Assembly: GCF_019710635.1 (NCBI RefSeq)
Contig: NZ_JAIFZS010000058.1
Span: forward strand, 18,222-82,221
Length of the DNA: 64,000 bases
Source of the DNA: Mycolicibacterium xanthum
GTDB lineage: Bacteria > Actinomycetota > Actinomycetes > Mycobacteriales > Mycobacteriaceae
Direction of reading: 5' to 3'
The notes under the pieces were generated by a model, which saw only the letters and a program-made list of their open reading frames with translations, made no database searches and was not told where the DNA came from. The position numbers were made by a program, and so were the translations under genes. This document shows positions 42,092-51,599 of this stretch, piece after piece; position 1 is the stretch's first letter, and every line of letters starts with the position of its first letter.

Positions 42092-42841
42092 TCAGCGCCG
42101 TGCGCACTCGATGACGATCGCCGGCGGGTACTGCAGGTAGTCGTCCCAGAAGTCGCCCTCGTCGACCCCGTCGGGTGGCGGTGCGACCGTCGGCAGATGC
42201 ACCCGAAAGTCGGTGAACCCGGCGTCGTGAAGAGCCGATTCGTAGGCCTCGATCGGCAGGTAGTAGTTCTCGATGACCAGCCCGGAGTCGCCTGCGGTGA
42301 CGGTCAACTCGATGGGAGCCCCCTCGGCTGCGGCATCGGCGAGCCGGATCCGGAACCCGTACTTCCGATAGTCGGGCACCCGGTCGAAGTGATAGAGATC
42401 GGGGTTGGTGGTCAGCGTGACGAACCGGCCGCCCGGCCGGATCCGGCCGGCCAGCCCGCGGCACATCTGCGCCAACTCGTCCCGGTCGCGCGCATACACC
42501 AGCAGGTAGGCCGCCACCGCGATGTCGAAATCCTGTTGCGGCACCACCGTGCGCGCGTCGGCCACCCAGTAGTCGATGCCCAGCGGCTCCTGCGCCTCGT
42601 GCCCGCGGGCCAGCGCGATCATCTTCTCGGAGATGTCGAATCCCGCCACCCGGGCCGCCCCGGCGCGCGCCAGCATCCGGGTGTAATGCCCTGCGCCGCA
42701 GGCTACATCGAGCAGGTCGAGATCACGCACATCGCCGATGTGGTGCAGAAAGGAGTGCGCCTCGACCCGAGAGCGCACCGGGATGTCCTTGGTACGCGTG
42801 TACAGCTCGGCCGTGTCGCCCTCGTCGTAGTCGGTGATCAC
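42092..42841 (-). CDS. class I SAM-dependent methyltransferase, 249 aa
   Basis: Motif I LLDVACGAGHYTRMLA (about residues 43-58), motif II GFDISEKM, motif III VAAYLLVYARD, and IRPGGRFVTLTT. Size and layout fit small-molecule methyltransferases. ATG at 42841 follows AGAGGGGGAACGTC. It lies 24 bp downstream of the MscS-type channel gene on the same strand. Confidence 0.88.
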   Translation of the reverse strand: MITDYDEGDTAELYTRTKDIPVRSRVEAHSFLHHIGDVRDLDLLDVACGAGHYTRMLARAGAARVAGFDISEKMIALARGHEAQEPLGIDYWVADARTVVPQQDFDIAVAAYLLVYARDRDELAQMCRGLAGRIRPGGRFVTLTTNPDLYHFDRVPDYRKYGFRIRLADAAAEGAPIELTVTAGDSGLVIENYYLPIEAYESALHDAGFTDFRVHLPTVAPPPDGVDEGDFWDDYLQYPPAIVIECARR

Positions 42842-42865
42842 GACGTTCCCCCTCTGCGCGGGCCG

Positions 42866-44269
42866 TCAGCCGCCGGCGGTGGCCGTCAACCGGCGCGCGC
42901 GGGCCCGGCGCTCCTCGATGACACGGCCGATCTCCTGCATCAGCAGCGGCCTGCGCAACACCAGCGCCTCGATGTGCTCGCGGTCGAGTTGGGCCACCGT
43001 CAGCTCGTCGACGGCGCGGCCGACCGCCGCCACGGGTTCGCGGGTCAACGTGGTCTGGCCCAGGAACTCTCCGCGTTCCAGCGTGCGGATGCCCAGCGCC
43101 GTCCCATCGGGCCCGCGCATTTCCAGCCGCGCCCTGCCGCTGACCACGAACTGCATGCCGGCCGGTACCGAGCCGGGCTCCTGGACGATTTCGCCGGCGC
43201 CGTAGCGCAGCACCCGAAGGTGTTCGCGCATCACCTCCTGGTCGGTGCGGCCCAGGTGCAGGCTGCGCCCCACGATGCGCAGCGCCTCCTCGAACACCGC
43301 AGGCGGCGGGAACTCGTCGGCGATGTCGTCCAGCTTGAGCGCTTCGCGGCGGGCCGCGTACCAGACCCAGCGCAGGAAGGTCGAGCGCGTCTCGACGTCG
43401 TCGGCTGGGGAGTGCAGCGGGATCGTGGTGGTGAACTCGCCCGATCCGCCGGTGCGGGTGACCGGTTCGGCGTCGCGACGCAGCAGCGGCAGCTGGTGTG
43501 CCACTGCTGTCAGCGTCCGGGACACCGCATCGGGCGGGTCGCCGGCGGAGAACTTCGTGACGACATCGATCGAGTGCTCGTCGCGGGGCAGGCTGAGGTT
43601 GATGAACCACTCGGTGGCCAGCAGCGAGTTGGGCAGCACGTAGATACCGTTCCCGGAATCCAGATGGGTTGCCCGCCAGTTCACCTCGACCACCCGGCCG
43701 CCGCCGATCCACCGGGTGGCCACCCAGTCACCGATCTGGAACGGCTGCTCGAACAGCACCAACAGGCCCGAGATGACCTGTCCGACCGAGTTCTGCAGCG
43801 TCAGGCCCAACACGATCGAACCGATACCCAGCGCGGTGAACAGCCCGCCGATGTTCGCGCCCCAGACGAACGCGAAGATCAACCCGACCCCGACGCTGAT
43901 CAGGACGAAGCGTGCGACGTCGAGGAAGATCGACGGCACCCGCTTGCGCCAGCTGCCCTCGGGTGCGCTCTGGAACACCGTCGCGTTGAGCCCGGACAGC
44001 AACAGCACCAGGACGACGAAGCCGAGCACCGTGGCAACCACCCGAACCGGGGTGGCGTCCGCGCGCACCTCGGTGGCCTTGACCAGCAACAGCAGCAGGG
44101 CTCCCAACGGGAGCACGTAGTTGCGGATCAAGCTGACCGGCCGCGCCAGGTAGCTGTCGCGGCGCAGCAGGGCGTCGTGGATCTCGGTGAGCACGACCAG
44201 CGAGATGGGTAGCGCCACCGCGATCGCCAGTGCCCACCAGAACCACGGAGCAGAGAAGATGTCGGTCAT
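42866..44269 (-). CDS. MscS-like channel with C-terminal cyclic-nucleotide-binding domain, 467 aa
   Basis: Four or five N-terminal hydrophobic segments lead into the MscS pore helix and beta domain (GIGSIVLGLTLQNSVGQVISGLLVLFEQPFQIGDWV in pieces, then VVEVNWRATHLDSGNGIYVLPNS). Residues from about 330 form a cNMP-binding domain (VLRYGAGEIVQEPGS, GRARLEMRGPDG, LERGEFLGQTTLT). This is the bCNG type, resembling Rv2434c. The ATG overlaps the stop of the upstream cyclase gene (ATGA), pointing to a working pair in the membrane. Confidence 0.92.
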   Translation of the reverse strand: MTDIFSAPWFWWALAIAVALPISLVVLTEIHDALLRRDSYLARPVSLIRNYVLPLGALLLLLVKATEVRADATPVRVVATVLGFVVLVLLLSGLNATVFQSAPEGSWRKRVPSIFLDVARFVLISVGVGLIFAFVWGANIGGLFTALGIGSIVLGLTLQNSVGQVISGLLVLFEQPFQIGDWVATRWIGGGRVVEVNWRATHLDSGNGIYVLPNSLLATEWFINLSLPRDEHSIDVVTKFSAGDPPDAVSRTLTAVAHQLPLLRRDAEPVTRTGGSGEFTTTIPLHSPADDVETRSTFLRWVWYAARREALKLDDIADEFPPPAVFEEALRIVGRSLHLGRTDQEVMREHLRVLRYGAGEIVQEPGSVPAGMQFVVSGRARLEMRGPDGTALGIRTLERGEFLGQTTLTREPVAAVGRAVDELTVAQLDREHIEALVLRRPLLMQEIGRVIEERRARARRLTATAGG

Positions 44270-46407
44270 CGCCGCTCTCCGGACAGCCGCCAGACGCGTT
44301 CGGTGTGCTCGTTTACGGTGATCTTGCCGGCGGGGCCGAAGTCCTCGACATCCCGCATCGCCAGGTAGACGACCTCGGTCACGTAGATCCCCGCCTCCGG
44401 CGGTGATTTGTGCAGCTCGTAGGCGGTGGTGACCGCCGCGCCCCAGATGTCGTACACCAGGTTGGACCGGCCCAGCAGACCACTGGTGACCGAGCCGGTG
44501 TTGATGCCGGCCCGCAGCCGGAGCCGGTGTCCGGTCTCGGCGTTGAACCGCTCCACGATGCGGTGCATCTCGATGGCGAAATCGACGGTGCGCCGGGCGT
44601 TGTCCAGTCTCGGGAGGGTAAGTCCGCAGCTGGCCAGGTAGCCGTCGTGCAGGGTGCGGACCCGTTCGATGCCCAGATTCTCGGCGGCGGCGTCGAACTG
44701 GCGCACCAGCTGGTTGACCACACCGAGCGACTCGTTCGCGGTGAGCGTATCGGCGAGCTTCTCCAGGCCGTCGACGTTGGCGAAGATCACCGTCACGTTC
44801 TGATGCTCCTGCGCGATGTTCTGTTCGCCCTCGCGGTAGCGTTGCACCACCGACTCGGGCATCAACGACAGCAGCAACCGGTTGTTCTCGTCGCGCTGTT
44901 CGTTGAGCTGGTCCTCCTTGGTGCGCAGGCTCGAGCTCATGTCGTTGAAAGCCTTTGTCAGGTCGCCGAATTCGTCGCGGGACGTGACGGGCAGCGCGAC
45001 GTCGTAGTCGCCGGCTCCGATGCGCCCGGCGCCGGCCTCGAGGCGGCGGATCGGACGCACGAACACCCGGGCCAGCAGCAGTGCGGCGATACACACCACC
45101 AGGATGATGGCCACGGTCGACAGCACCAGCGTGCGAGTGAACGCGGCCACCGGGGCCGACGCCTCGGCGACATCGATCTTGGCCACCAGCACCCAATTCA
45201 GACCGGTGAACTGCACCGGCGAGTAGGCCTGCAGCGTGCGGTGCCCTTCGTAGTCCGTGGTGATCAGCGTTCCGGTCCCGCCCTGGAGCGCCCGTTTGAC
45301 CGCCTCGGTGTCCACCGGCTGCACCAGGATCGTGCTGCCCAGCCGCACCGCCTCGTCGGCGACCTCGACCGGGGTGCCGGCCTCCACCACATCGGTGCGG
45401 TAGGCGTCGGGGTCCTCGATGAACAGCCGGGATTCCGAGCGCATCAGCAGGTCCGGGCCCACCAGGATGGTCTCACCGGTCTTGCCGAGGCCCGCGCCCT
45501 GCCAGTCCCCACCGAAGGTCATGCCCCGGTTGAGGTTGTCCACCGGCAGCGCCAGGGCCAGGACGCCGGACACGCTTCCCGGCGGGCCGATCGGCGACAC
45601 CATCCACGCGGTCGGGCGGCCGGACGGCTGATAGATGTCGAAGTCGCGGATCACCACCTCGTCCAGCGAGTTGGAATTCATCGCCTCCTTGAACGCCTCG
45701 GCGAGGTTGGTGCCTCGATAGGGTCCGTAGAGCAGGTTGGTGCCCAGATCGATGCCCTTGTCGACGCTGTACACCACGATCCCGCGGGGATCGATGAGCA
45801 GGGCGTCGGCGGAGTGCTGCCGCTTGATCACCTGGCGGAAGTACTCGTTGTACTTCGCGTTGGCCGCCGACCAGGCGCTCCCGTCGCCGGCGTCGTCGAG
45901 GTTGGCGCCGCCGTCCGTGTGGTCGGCACGCACGGTGTAGTGGGCTTGCAGGTAGCGCTGGGCCGGCGGTTTGGGCAGCAGGGCCTGCACCTTGGCCTGG
46001 GTGGTGTCGTGGTCGGGCTCGCCGTAGTTTCGCTGGTAGTAGTCGACCAGGGCCTGCTGCTGCTCCGGGGAGATCTCGGCGTCGCGCAGTTCGTTGAAGC
46101 CGGCGGTGAACGCGGCGATCGCCTGCTCGGCGGTGGCGCCGCGGGTGTAGACGACCATCGAGCTGGTCAGGTCGCTCAGCGACTTCTCCAGCAGCCTGCC
46201 CTGCGCGCTGCGGATCAGCGTCAACCGCTCGAACGCCGCATCCCGTAATGACTGGCGGCCGGATTGAAACCCGATCGCGCCGACCACCGCGACCGACAAA
46301 ACGCTGGTCAACAGCAACATCACCAGCAGCTTGGACTGGATGCTGATCCGTCGGAGTCGCCGTGGGGTGTCCGGCACACTGACCCTTCCGTCGCTGGCGG
46401 TACTCAT
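44266..46407 (-). CDS. membrane sensor with degenerate class III cyclase domain, 713 aa
   Basis: Helix at about 22-42, a large periplasmic sensor region of about 330 residues, a second helix (TLVLSTVAIILVVCIAALLL), HAMP, and a cyclase-fold domain. The usual first metal Asp is displaced (VIFANVDG for FADIVG), and the transition-state Asn and Arg are absent (WGAAVTTAYEL for GDTVNVAARL). Resembles Rv2435c. It may be a pseudo-cyclase or have unusual chemistry. Start: ATG 46407 is taken as most likely; ATG 46449 is possible. Confidence 0.82.
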   Translation of the reverse strand: MSTASDGRVSVPDTPRRLRRISIQSKLLVMLLLTSVLSVAVVGAIGFQSGRQSLRDAAFERLTLIRSAQGRLLEKSLSDLTSSMVVYTRGATAEQAIAAFTAGFNELRDAEISPEQQQALVDYYQRNYGEPDHDTTQAKVQALLPKPPAQRYLQAHYTVRADHTDGGANLDDAGDGSAWSAANAKYNEYFRQVIKRQHSADALLIDPRGIVVYSVDKGIDLGTNLLYGPYRGTNLAEAFKEAMNSNSLDEVVIRDFDIYQPSGRPTAWMVSPIGPPGSVSGVLALALPVDNLNRGMTFGGDWQGAGLGKTGETILVGPDLLMRSESRLFIEDPDAYRTDVVEAGTPVEVADEAVRLGSTILVQPVDTEAVKRALQGGTGTLITTDYEGHRTLQAYSPVQFTGLNWVLVAKIDVAEASAPVAAFTRTLVLSTVAIILVVCIAALLLARVFVRPIRRLEAGAGRIGAGDYDVALPVTSRDEFGDLTKAFNDMSSSLRTKEDQLNEQRDENNRLLLSLMPESVVQRYREGEQNIAQEHQNVTVIFANVDGLEKLADTLTANESLGVVNQLVRQFDAAAENLGIERVRTLHDGYLASCGLTLPRLDNARRTVDFAIEMHRIVERFNAETGHRLRLRAGINTGSVTSGLLGRSNLVYDIWGAAVTTAYELHKSPPEAGIYVTEVVYLAMRDVEDFGPAGKITVNEHTERVWRLSGERR

Positions 46408-46497
46408 GGCGCGCAGCGCAGGAACGGAAGCGTCGCCGTCCGGTCCCATTCAGTCGGCGCTTGGCCGAGCCTACCCGGGGTGTGCCATCGTGCAGGA

Positions 46498-46974
46498 ATG
46501 ACGGGTGCCGATCCCTTCGCGCTGCAGAGGTTCGTGACGGCCCAGGAACGCGTCTACGACGCGGCGCTGAGCGAGCTGCGCGCGGGGCGCAAACGCACCC
46601 ACTGGATCTGGTTCGTCTTCCCTCAGCTGGCCGGTCTGGGCAGCAGCCCGACCGCGGCGCGCTACGCCATCTCGGGCCTGGACGAGGCCCGTGCCTACCT
46701 GCGCCACGACGTGCTGGGACCCCGCTTGCGGGAGTGCTGCGAGGCCCTCCTCGCGGTCACCGACCGCTCCGCCGACCAGATCTTCGGCTGGCCCGACGTG
46801 CTGAAGGTGCGCAGCTCGATGACATTGTTCGGGATCGCTGCGCAGGTCGCCGGCGATGACCGGGGAGTCTTCGCCAGCGTGCTGGACAAGTACTACGCCG
46901 GCCTTCCCGACGGGCCGGCCGACCCGCGCACGCTGGCCAATCTGGGCCTGACCGATCCCGGAGGAACTCGCTGA
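46498..46974 (+). CDS. DUF1810 family protein, 158 aa
   Basis: Compact helical protein with the family signature: FVTAQERVYDAALSELRAGRKRTHWIWFVFPQ and a conserved FGWPDVLKVRSSMTLF. Function not established. The ATG follows CAGGA. Divergent from the cyclase gene. Confidence 0.85.
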   Translation: MTGADPFALQRFVTAQERVYDAALSELRAGRKRTHWIWFVFPQLAGLGSSPTAARYAISGLDEARAYLRHDVLGPRLRECCEALLAVTDRSADQIFGWPDVLKVRSSMTLFGIAAQVAGDDRGVFASVLDKYYAGLPDGPADPRTLANLGLTDPGGTR

Positions 46975-47035
46975 ATCACGCGGCCGACCCGGGGCCGGCG
47001 GCGTAGCTTTACGGCGGGTCGGCGGAAGGAACCTC

Positions 47036-49123
47036 ATGGGTTGCGCCAGGTACATCGGTCGGGTCGGCGCATTGGCGGTGACCTTGGGCGTGGGGGTCGC
47101 GGTGGCGACGATGTCGGGGGTCGCCGAAGCCACGCCCACGACGGCCTCGACCGGCGATACGACGGCGGTGAGCGCATCGCCGTCGACGACCTCATCCGAC
47201 GGCGACGACCCAGCGTCGGACGGCGGGGGCGCACAGCCGACCGATGAGGCCGACGGGCCCGCCGATGACGAGCAGGACGGTGGCGATCCGGCCGACGATC
47301 TCGCCGACGATCTGGCCGACGAGGCTGATGACCCCTACAGCGAGGAGGACGGTCTCGACGCGGACGTCGAAGCGGTCCCCGACCTCGTCGACGAGACGCC
47401 CGAGGATTCCGCCGGCGGCGACTACCTCCAGCCGCCCCCGGTGCCCGTCGAACCGGACGCGGGGTCTGCCGGGGAACCCGACAATGAGATCGACGACTAC
47501 ATCGACGACTATGCCGTAACCGACGAGACCGCCGACGCACCGGTGGTCGAGGAATCGGCCGTCGCACCGGACCCCGAACCGCCGGCACGAACCGCGGTGG
47601 CGCCGCAGGTCGAGCCCGAGACGGTGATGAACACGCTGGCCGCGCCGTCGGCGGGCAGCGTGCAGTCCGATCCCGCACCGGTGCCCGGCGCCCCGCTACA
47701 GGCGACCTTGATGGTGGCGGCGCTGGCGGCGGTGCGCGACGAGCTGGAACGCAACCTGCTGCCCAGCACCACCGTGGCGCCGCAGCAGCTGCAGGGTTTC
47801 CTGGTCGACCCGTCGCCCAACGTCCTGGTGATCGGGGTGGACGGCACCAATCTCAGCAGGGTGCTCGACGACTACTCCAACGCCAACTTCTTCGCCCTGA
47901 TGCAGGACGGCACCACCGCGCCGGCGAGCATCGCCGGCCACACCACCATCTCCAACCCGTCGTGGACGGCCATCCTCACCGGGGTGTGGGCGGAGACGAC
48001 CGGAGTGATCAACAACGTCTTCACGCCGTGGACCTACGACACCTGGCCGACGGTGTTCAACCGGCTGGAGACGCTCAACCCGGCCATCCAGACCACGGCC
48101 ATCGCCGACTGGGACGTCATCGCCGCCATCGCGGGGGCCGGCTCGGTGCCCGCGGACACCATCATCTACCAGCAGCAGATCGACGGTGACACCAACTGGT
48201 TGCTCACCGACGACGCCATCGGCGACGCGACCGAATCGGCGATCGCCGCCGCCGACCCCGACGTCCCCAATTTCATCTTCAGTTACTTCGTCGGGGTGGA
48301 CGAGAACGGCCACCTCTACGGCGGTGCGTCACCGGAATACGCCGAGGCGATCAACAACGTCGACCGCAACCTCGGCGAGATCCTGCAGGTCGTCGACGAG
48401 TGGGAGGCGCTCACCGGCGAACAGTGGACCGTCATCGTCGTCACCGATCACGGCCACCAGCCGCAGAAGGGTTTCGGGCACGGCTTCCAATCACCGGACG
48501 AGACGGCGACTTTCGTCATCGCCGAGAACCCCCTGCTGTTCTCGGCCGGCGTGATCAACCTGCAGTACCAGATCATCGATGTGACGCCGACGGTGGTGAC
48601 GCTGTTCGGCGGCGTACCCGCCGACTACTCCGACGGCGTGTCGCTGACGACGCTCGGCGACAGCGATGTGGTGCCGGTCGACGACGACGAGGCGCTGCGC
48701 GCGGGCCTGCAGGACATCATCGACAAGTACGGCTATCCCGACATCGGCACCGAGCTGGCGTTGGGTGCGCGCACGATCTTCGCCACCCTGCCCTACTGGG
48801 TGTTCGGGTTCACCAACGGCATCGTCGACGATCTGCAGTCCGTCGCCGATGAGGACATCCCCGTGGTCAGCCAGCTGGCCGTGCTTGCGATCGTTCCGGT
48901 GAAGATCATCGGCGGGCTGGTCTACGCGGCGACCAACACCATCGCGCAGATCGTGGCGTGGCTGACCGGCGTGCAGGGTGCGAGCATCTTCCCGCTGTGG
49001 CCGCCGGAGCCGCCGTCGTTCGAGACCCCGGAGCCCGACACATTGCTCGACGCCGCGGTCTGCGACGGCGGGCTCGAGTCGGCCGGTCAGTCGTCGTGCG
49101 AGGAACTGGACATCGCGGTCTGA
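47036..49123 (+). CDS. exported alkaline-phosphatase-superfamily phosphodiesterase, 695 aa
   Basis: A signal peptide (GALAVTLGVGVAVATMSGVAEA) is followed by about 180 residues of acidic, low-complexity linker (repeats of Asp-Glu-Ala-Asp), then a phosphodiesterase/pyrophosphatase domain: VLVIGVDGTNL with metal Asp, the nucleophile region SIAGHTTISNPSW with Thr, FSYFVGVDENGHLYG and VTDHGHQPQKGFGHGF for the metal site. The C-terminal region has a hydrophobic segment (IPVVSQLAVLAIVPVKIIGGLVY). ATG follows CGGAAGGAACCTC. The substrate is probably a phosphoester or nucleotide outside the cell. Confidence 0.85.
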   Translation: MGCARYIGRVGALAVTLGVGVAVATMSGVAEATPTTASTGDTTAVSASPSTTSSDGDDPASDGGGAQPTDEADGPADDEQDGGDPADDLADDLADEADDPYSEEDGLDADVEAVPDLVDETPEDSAGGDYLQPPPVPVEPDAGSAGEPDNEIDDYIDDYAVTDETADAPVVEESAVAPDPEPPARTAVAPQVEPETVMNTLAAPSAGSVQSDPAPVPGAPLQATLMVAALAAVRDELERNLLPSTTVAPQQLQGFLVDPSPNVLVIGVDGTNLSRVLDDYSNANFFALMQDGTTAPASIAGHTTISNPSWTAILTGVWAETTGVINNVFTPWTYDTWPTVFNRLETLNPAIQTTAIADWDVIAAIAGAGSVPADTIIYQQQIDGDTNWLLTDDAIGDATESAIAAADPDVPNFIFSYFVGVDENGHLYGGASPEYAEAINNVDRNLGEILQVVDEWEALTGEQWTVIVVTDHGHQPQKGFGHGFQSPDETATFVIAENPLLFSAGVINLQYQIIDVTPTVVTLFGGVPADYSDGVSLTTLGDSDVVPVDDDEALRAGLQDIIDKYGYPDIGTELALGARTIFATLPYWVFGFTNGIVDDLQSVADEDIPVVSQLAVLAIVPVKIIGGLVYAATNTIAQIVAWLTGVQGASIFPLWPPEPPSFETPEPDTLLDAAVCDGGLESAGQSSCEELDIAV

Positions 49124-49131
49124 GCGGCCGG

Positions 49132-49785
49132 CTACTGCTTCATCGAGCTGATGTAGTACGTCTCGTTGCCGGTCGGGTAGCCGCCGCCGATCGTGGCGAT
49201 GTGGACGTGGTCGAAGTGGTTGGCGGTCTCGTTGCCGTAGTCCGCGGTCCAGCTCGGCGCCCCGATGCCGGGGTAGAAGCCCTGCCGCCAGATCACGTGC
49301 AGCACCCCCCAGCGCTGGGCGTTGGCCAGCGCATAGCCGGCGATCTGATTGCCGAGCTCGATGCCTTCCTCGGAGTGGTAGTTCGGGATCATCACGTCGA
49401 TCGCCAGCCCGTTGGGATGCCACTTCAGCGGATCCTGCCGGTATCCGCCGATGGTGGTGATGTCGGGGAACAGCGCGCTGATCGCGCGGGCGGCCCAGAT
49501 CGTCCGGACCTGCAGTCCACCCTCCGGCGCAACACCGGCGGGCAGCGAGAGGTCGAACACCCGGGCGTCGACCGGCTCGCTGGCCGCCAGCAGCTCGGCC
49601 TCCGACGGTGTCGGCAGCGAGGCCGCCTGCGTGGGTGCCGACTCCGGGGCGGCCGGCGCCGCCACCGGCGGACCGGAACAGCAGGGAGTCTCGGCGGTCT
49701 GGGCGTAGACCATCGCGCCGGAGATCACCACGGACAGCCCGACGGCCAGCCAGCGGCGGCGCCCCTTGGCGAACAGACCCTTTCC
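49132..49785 (-). CDS. exported protein with ARB_07466/M15-like domain, 217 aa
   Basis: Signal-anchor near the start (WLAVGLSVVISGAMVYAQ), then a Pro/Ala linker and a C-terminal domain with AARAISALFPDITTIGGYR, KWHPNGLAIDVMIPNY and NHFDHVHIA. The H-P-N-G-x-A-x-D and H-F-D-H-V-H motifs resemble metal-binding D-Ala-D-Ala peptidase-like domains of mycobacterial exported proteins, so cell-wall work is likely. GTG at 49785 is taken as start; another choice is possible. It converges with the phosphodiesterase gene. Confidence 0.75.
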   Translation of the reverse strand, partial: GKGLFAKGRRRWLAVGLSVVISGAMVYAQTAETPCCSGPPVAAPAAPESAPTQAASLPTPSEAELLAASEPVDARVFDLSLPAGVAPEGGLQVRTIWAARAISALFPDITTIGGYRQDPLKWHPNGLAIDVMIPNYHSEEGIELGNQIAGYALANAQRWGVLHVIWRQGFYPGIGAPSWTADYGNETANHFDHVHIATIGGGYPTGNETYYISSMKQ

Positions 49786-49831
49786 CACGAACAGAAACCA
49801 TAGTGTCGGGACTGACGCGTGAGGCGATCTT

Positions 49832-51061
49832 TCACACGTTTGCCGGGCGCGTCGTGTCCGCACCGGCCGGTGCGGACGCGGTCCGGCGGCCCAGCGCCAC
49901 GAACAGTGCCCCGCCGAGCAGCGCCGCGACCCCGGCGAAGGTGAGAAAGCCGTTGAAACTCGGGCTTTCCCGCAGCGTCCGGCTCAGGATCAGCGCGCCC
50001 AGCGCCGAGGACAGCCCGATGGCGGCCGACAGGATGCTCAACACGGTGCTGTAGATCTGCAGACTGAAGCGCCGCGCCACCAGATAGGCGATCACGTCGC
50101 CTTCGGCGCCCCACGCCGCTCCCAGGCAGCAGACCGCGATCACCACCGCCGGCAGCCCGTCCCACGGGGAGGCCAGCAGCAGGGCGCCCACGCCGGGCAG
50201 GCCCATCGCGACCGCGGCGACCAGGTGGGCGGGAAACCGATCCAGCGCGACCCCGCACACGAACCGGCCGACGATCACGGCGGTGGCGAACGTCGAGATC
50301 AGCACCGCGACCGCATCGCCCGGACCCACCGAATCGCCGAGCACCACCCCGAGTTGCGAGGTGGTCACCGAGTGATACAGGTTGCACAGCAGCACGCCGC
50401 CGAGCAGGATCCAGAACACCGGGCTGCGGGCGATGGCCCGGTAATCCCGGCTCGTCTTCCGCGCTCCGGGAACGTGATCCGCGGGCCCGGCGGGCGGGAT
50501 CAGCATCAGCGCCGCGACCCCGATCGCAGCGATGACGACCGCGATGCTCAGACAGCCGATCCGCCAGCCGTGGGCGCGGTTCACCGCTTCGAGGGCAGGC
50601 GCTCCGATCGCACCCAGCAGCGGCGGTCCCGAGATCGCGACGGCCAACGCCAGCCCCCGGGCGCGCTGGAACCGGGTGGCCACGATGCGGCTGTAGACGG
50701 CGGGTGTGGTCGTCACGCCGAGCGCGATGACCGCGACGCTGATCGCGAAGTACTGCCAGATCGGCCCGGTCATCGCCGCATACGCCACCCAGCACAACGG
50801 CAGCCCGACGACACCGACGATGGCGACCCGGCGCACCCCGAGCAGGTCGGTGAGGCGCCCGTAGAACGGCAGGAAGACGAAGGTGAGCAGTGCGATGACA
50901 CCGGTGAGGGCGAACTCGGAGCGGCTCCACCCGAACGCCCCGAGGAACTGCGGCGCCATCGCGGCGTTGGTGTAGGCGCTCAGGCTCAGCCCGGCGCTCA
51001 GGCCCGCGGTGGCTGCCGCGAGTGGCCGCCAGTTGATCCGAAGCTCGCCGAGGTAAGTCAT
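49832..51061 (-). CDS. MFS transporter, 409 aa
   Basis: Twelve hydrophobic segments with the MFS loop motif (GRLTDLLGVRRVAIVG) between helices 2 and 3. It follows arsR on the same strand with a 78-bp gap, and the ArsI gene is divergent, so it may export an arsenical or a related thiol-reactive compound. The sequence alone does not show substrate. ATG 51061 precedes T-Y-L-G-E-L. Confidence 0.88.
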   Translation of the reverse strand: MTYLGELRINWRPLAAATAGLSAGLSLSAYTNAAMAPQFLGAFGWSRSEFALTGVIALLTFVFLPFYGRLTDLLGVRRVAIVGVVGLPLCWVAYAAMTGPIWQYFAISVAVIALGVTTTPAVYSRIVATRFQRARGLALAVAISGPPLLGAIGAPALEAVNRAHGWRIGCLSIAVVIAAIGVAALMLIPPAGPADHVPGARKTSRDYRAIARSPVFWILLGGVLLCNLYHSVTTSQLGVVLGDSVGPGDAVAVLISTFATAVIVGRFVCGVALDRFPAHLVAAVAMGLPGVGALLLASPWDGLPAVVIAVCCLGAAWGAEGDVIAYLVARRFSLQIYSTVLSILSAAIGLSSALGALILSRTLRESPSFNGFLTFAGVAALLGGALFVALGRRTASAPAGADTTRPANV

Positions 51062-51139
51062 GTCCGCACCTGCCTAGCACACGCGGTGGCGCGGGTGATC
51101 ACGGCAGGCCTGCCGCTCACGGCTCGGTGACAGCAGCCG

Positions 51140-51499
51140 TCAGGTGCAGCAGTTCGGGTCCAGCACCCTGCACAATGCGCCCACCGCGTCGGAGGAGGGG
51201 CGGTGGAACACATGCATGCCGTGCCGATCCGAGGTGACGAAGCCGGCGCGGCGCAACTGCGCCAGGTGGTGGCTGACGGTCGACTCGCTCAGGCCCAGCG
51301 CGGCCGCCAGCTCGCCGCTGTTCTGGGCGCCGGAGGCCGAGCTGAACAGCATCGACATGATCTTGACCCGAACCGGGTCGGCGAGCGCCTTGAGGCGCAG
51401 CGCCACGTGCAGCGCGTCCTCGTCGGACATCGGGCCGGCAGCCACCGGTGCGCAACACACCGGCGCGGACATGTCGATCATCGGCAACGACTTGGGCAC
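51140..51499 (-). CDS. ArsR/SmtB-family metalloregulator, 119 aa
   Basis: Winged-helix repressor: LKALADPVRVKIMSMLF, SGELAAALGLSESTVSHHLAQLRRAGFV. Cys pairs at both ends (C15-C16 and C117-C118) could bind As(III), unlike the classical alpha-3 site. GTG start. A TTTGACATATATCAAA operator is 20 bp upstream, between it and the divergent ArsI gene. Confidence 0.9.
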   Translation of the reverse strand: MPKSLPMIDMSAPVCCAPVAAGPMSDEDALHVALRLKALADPVRVKIMSMLFSSASGAQNSGELAAALGLSESTVSHHLAQLRRAGFVTSDRHGMHVFHRPSSDAVGALCRVLDPNCCT

Positions 51500-51519
51500 G
51501 GGGCGATCCTGCCATAGAG

Positions 51520-51535
51520 TTTGACATATATCAAA
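51520..51535. promoter_or_regulatory. ArsR operator (TTTGA-N6-TCAAA)
   Basis: A perfect inverted repeat in the divergent arsR-arsI promoter, of the TTGA...TCAA type bound by ArsR proteins. A partial second copy lies near 51564-51577. Confidence 0.65.
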
Positions 51536-51599
51536 AAGGTGGCAGGCTCAGGTGTATCGACCATTTCGACATAAGTCACACAGGTTCGGAGGTAGCACA

